A stretch of 64,000 nucleotides of DNA from assembly GCA_964423345.1 (NCBI GenBank), contig CAYREV010000011.1:15908-79907 (forward strand), read 5' to 3'. Under the pieces are notes generated by a model, which ran no database searches, was not told the DNA's origin, and worked only from the letters and a program-made list of their open reading frames with translations. This DNA comes from CAYREV01 sp964423345. Its GTDB lineage: Bacteria > Bacteroidota > Rhodothermia > Balneolales > Balneolaceae. This document shows, one piece after another, positions 63,137-64,000 of the stretch. Position 1 is the stretch's first letter; every line of letters starts with the position of its first letter. Both the position numbers and the translations under genes were made by a program.

Positions 63137-64000
63137 ATGCCTGATATCGGTGCAGATCAACTGACAGTCAGAGGGAAAGGCTTCGACTTATCCTCACCGA
63201 GAATTATGGGCATTCTAAATGCCACCCCCGATTCTTTTTCTGACGGGGGACGGTATAATGCCGTAGAGAGTGCTCTTGGACGTATAGGGTTGATGGCCTC
63301 ACAGGGAGCGGATATTATTGATATTGGGGGCGAGTCTACCCGCCCGGGCTCGGAACCGGTAACGGAAAAGGAGGAGCTGGACCGGGTAGTGCCCATCCTG
63401 GATGAAGCCATACCCCGCTTTGCCGAGGTGTTATTCTCTATCGATACGACCAAATACAAAGTGGCGGATGAAGCCCTGAAACGCGGTGTACATTTTGTGA
63501 ATGACATCAGCGGCCTTCGAAAAGAACCCCGCTTTGCCGAGCTTTGCATGCAGTATAATGCCGGTTACATTCTGATGCATTCCCAGGGAAATCCCAAGAC
63601 CATGCAGGAGGATCCCACTTATGAGGATGTGGTAGGCGACCTGAAAAAGTTTTTCAGCAAACAGCTTCAGCAGGCCCGAGACACAGGGCTGGAAACCATT
63701 ATTTTGGATCCGGGAATCGGTTTCGGTAAAACCCAGCAGCAGAACCTGACTCTTTTGAAACAGCTTGATGCGTTCCTGGGACTGGGATGCCCGCTGATGG
63801 TCGGAGCCTCACGCAAGTCGATGATCGGGGCCCTGCTGAACGACAGGGAGGTCGATGACCGGGTGACGGGTACCGTGGCCGTCCACTACCATGCCATGCT
63901 GAAGGGAGCAAAAATTATACGCGTACATGATGTTAAGGAGGCAAAAGACTCAATTTTAGTTTATAATGCACTGACTGAAGGCCGGAAGCCGGAAGTCGGA
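63137..64000 (+). CDS. folP: Dihydropteroate synthase, 3' end cut by window
   Basis: Condenses p-aminobenzoate with dihydropterin pyrophosphate in folate synthesis. The frame is open from the ATG at 63137 to the last base (288 codons). It shows IMGILNATPDSFSDGG near residue 23, the first family signature, and DIIDIGGESTRPGSEPV near 59, the second. Further marks are DTTKYKVADEAL near 99, NDISGL near 118, DPGIGFGKTQQQN near 193 and VGASRKSMIG near 223, containing the SRK motif. Fewer than about 10 residues are probably missing at the C-terminus. The start follows the ferredoxin gene by 111 bases. There is no frame defect. Confidence 0.94.
   Translation, partial: MPDIGADQLTVRGKGFDLSSPRIMGILNATPDSFSDGGRYNAVESALGRIGLMASQGADIIDIGGESTRPGSEPVTEKEELDRVVPILDEAIPRFAEVLFSIDTTKYKVADEALKRGVHFVNDISGLRKEPRFAELCMQYNAGYILMHSQGNPKTMQEDPTYEDVVGDLKKFFSKQLQQARDTGLETIILDPGIGFGKTQQQNLTLLKQLDAFLGLGCPLMVGASRKSMIGALLNDREVDDRVTGTVAVHYHAMLKGAKIIRVHDVKEAKDSILVYNALTEGRKPEVG

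Overview
The window looks like chromosomal DNA of a Bacteroidota/Balneolota-type bacterium, most likely a relative of the Balneolaceae. The clues are a PorX-type response regulator with a PglZ domain, a secreted protease ending in a type IX secretion sorting domain, Oar-like and CarboxypepD-reg TonB receptors, a Bacteroidota-type LptD, and a DUF3822-like gene beside rsmD and coaD. This placement is inferred from gene content; no rRNA gene is present. A run of 100 N at 48131-48230 shows that the sequence is a scaffold, probably from a draft or metagenome assembly. Almost all of it is ordinary housekeeping DNA. I found no phage, integrase, CRISPR array or recognisable defence island.

Layout. 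1-9.7 kb: the 3' part of fumarylacetoacetase, a T9SS-type metalloprotease, trhO, an alpha/beta hydrolase, a comEA-like/porX/tsaE operon, a small barrel protein, a sodium:solute symporter and thiN. 9.7-14.4 kb: nrnA-like phosphoesterase, HtrA-type lipoprotein protease, crotonase, cysH, cutA and tRNA-Leu(UAG). 14.4-17.7 kb: the tig-clpP-clpX proteostasis operon. 17.9-22.2 kb: an unusual histidine kinase, an ECF sigma factor, a CPBP protease, a LysM/RlpA-like cell-wall protein and a TPR protein. 22.3-31.2 kb: aroC, a K+ channel with RCK domains, an mlaEFD-type lipid transport operon, a PpiD/SurA-like chaperone, ribD and ribE. 31.2-41.1 kb: lptD, ftsB/divIC-like, methyltransferases, yraN, a GbsR-type regulator, an FmdB-like protein, an aminotransferase, coaD, rsmD, a DUF3822-like protein and a TPMT-like enzyme. 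41.1-44.7 kb: MgtC-like, MATE and SulP membrane proteins. 44.7-46.2 kb: a degraded stretch holding the 3' stub of an SLC13-type anion permease and a truncated RluA-type pseudouridine synthase. 46.2-51.5 kb: a coiled-coil protein, an MscS channel, a five-repeat DUF349 protein containing the assembly gap, an MBL-fold hydrolase and a small outer-membrane protein. 51.7-54.6 kb: four genes of the arsenosugar biosynthesis type. 54.7-64 kb: two TonB receptors with strong terminators, a lipoprotein nucleotide pyrophosphatase/phosphodiesterase, a seven-iron-type ferredoxin and the start of folP.

How the genes fit together. Envelope biogenesis is prominent: lptD, mlaEFD, PpiD-like, HtrA, TonB receptors and T9SS pieces. 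The PorX-like regulator, the H-box-variant kinase and the ECF sigma factor lie within about 15 kb of each other and of a T9SS cargo protein. They could form the kinase-PorX-sigma circuit known from Porphyromonas, but this is inference. The arsenosugar-type genes form a compact block lacking arsM within the window. The points most worth a second look are this block, the T9SS regulators, the 21-bp repeat that broke the assembly inside the DUF349 gene, the SLC13 stub fused end-to-end with SulP, the FmdB-like protein without its zinc cysteines, and the terminator-like hairpin in front of mlaE. I did not find a clearly new biological system.
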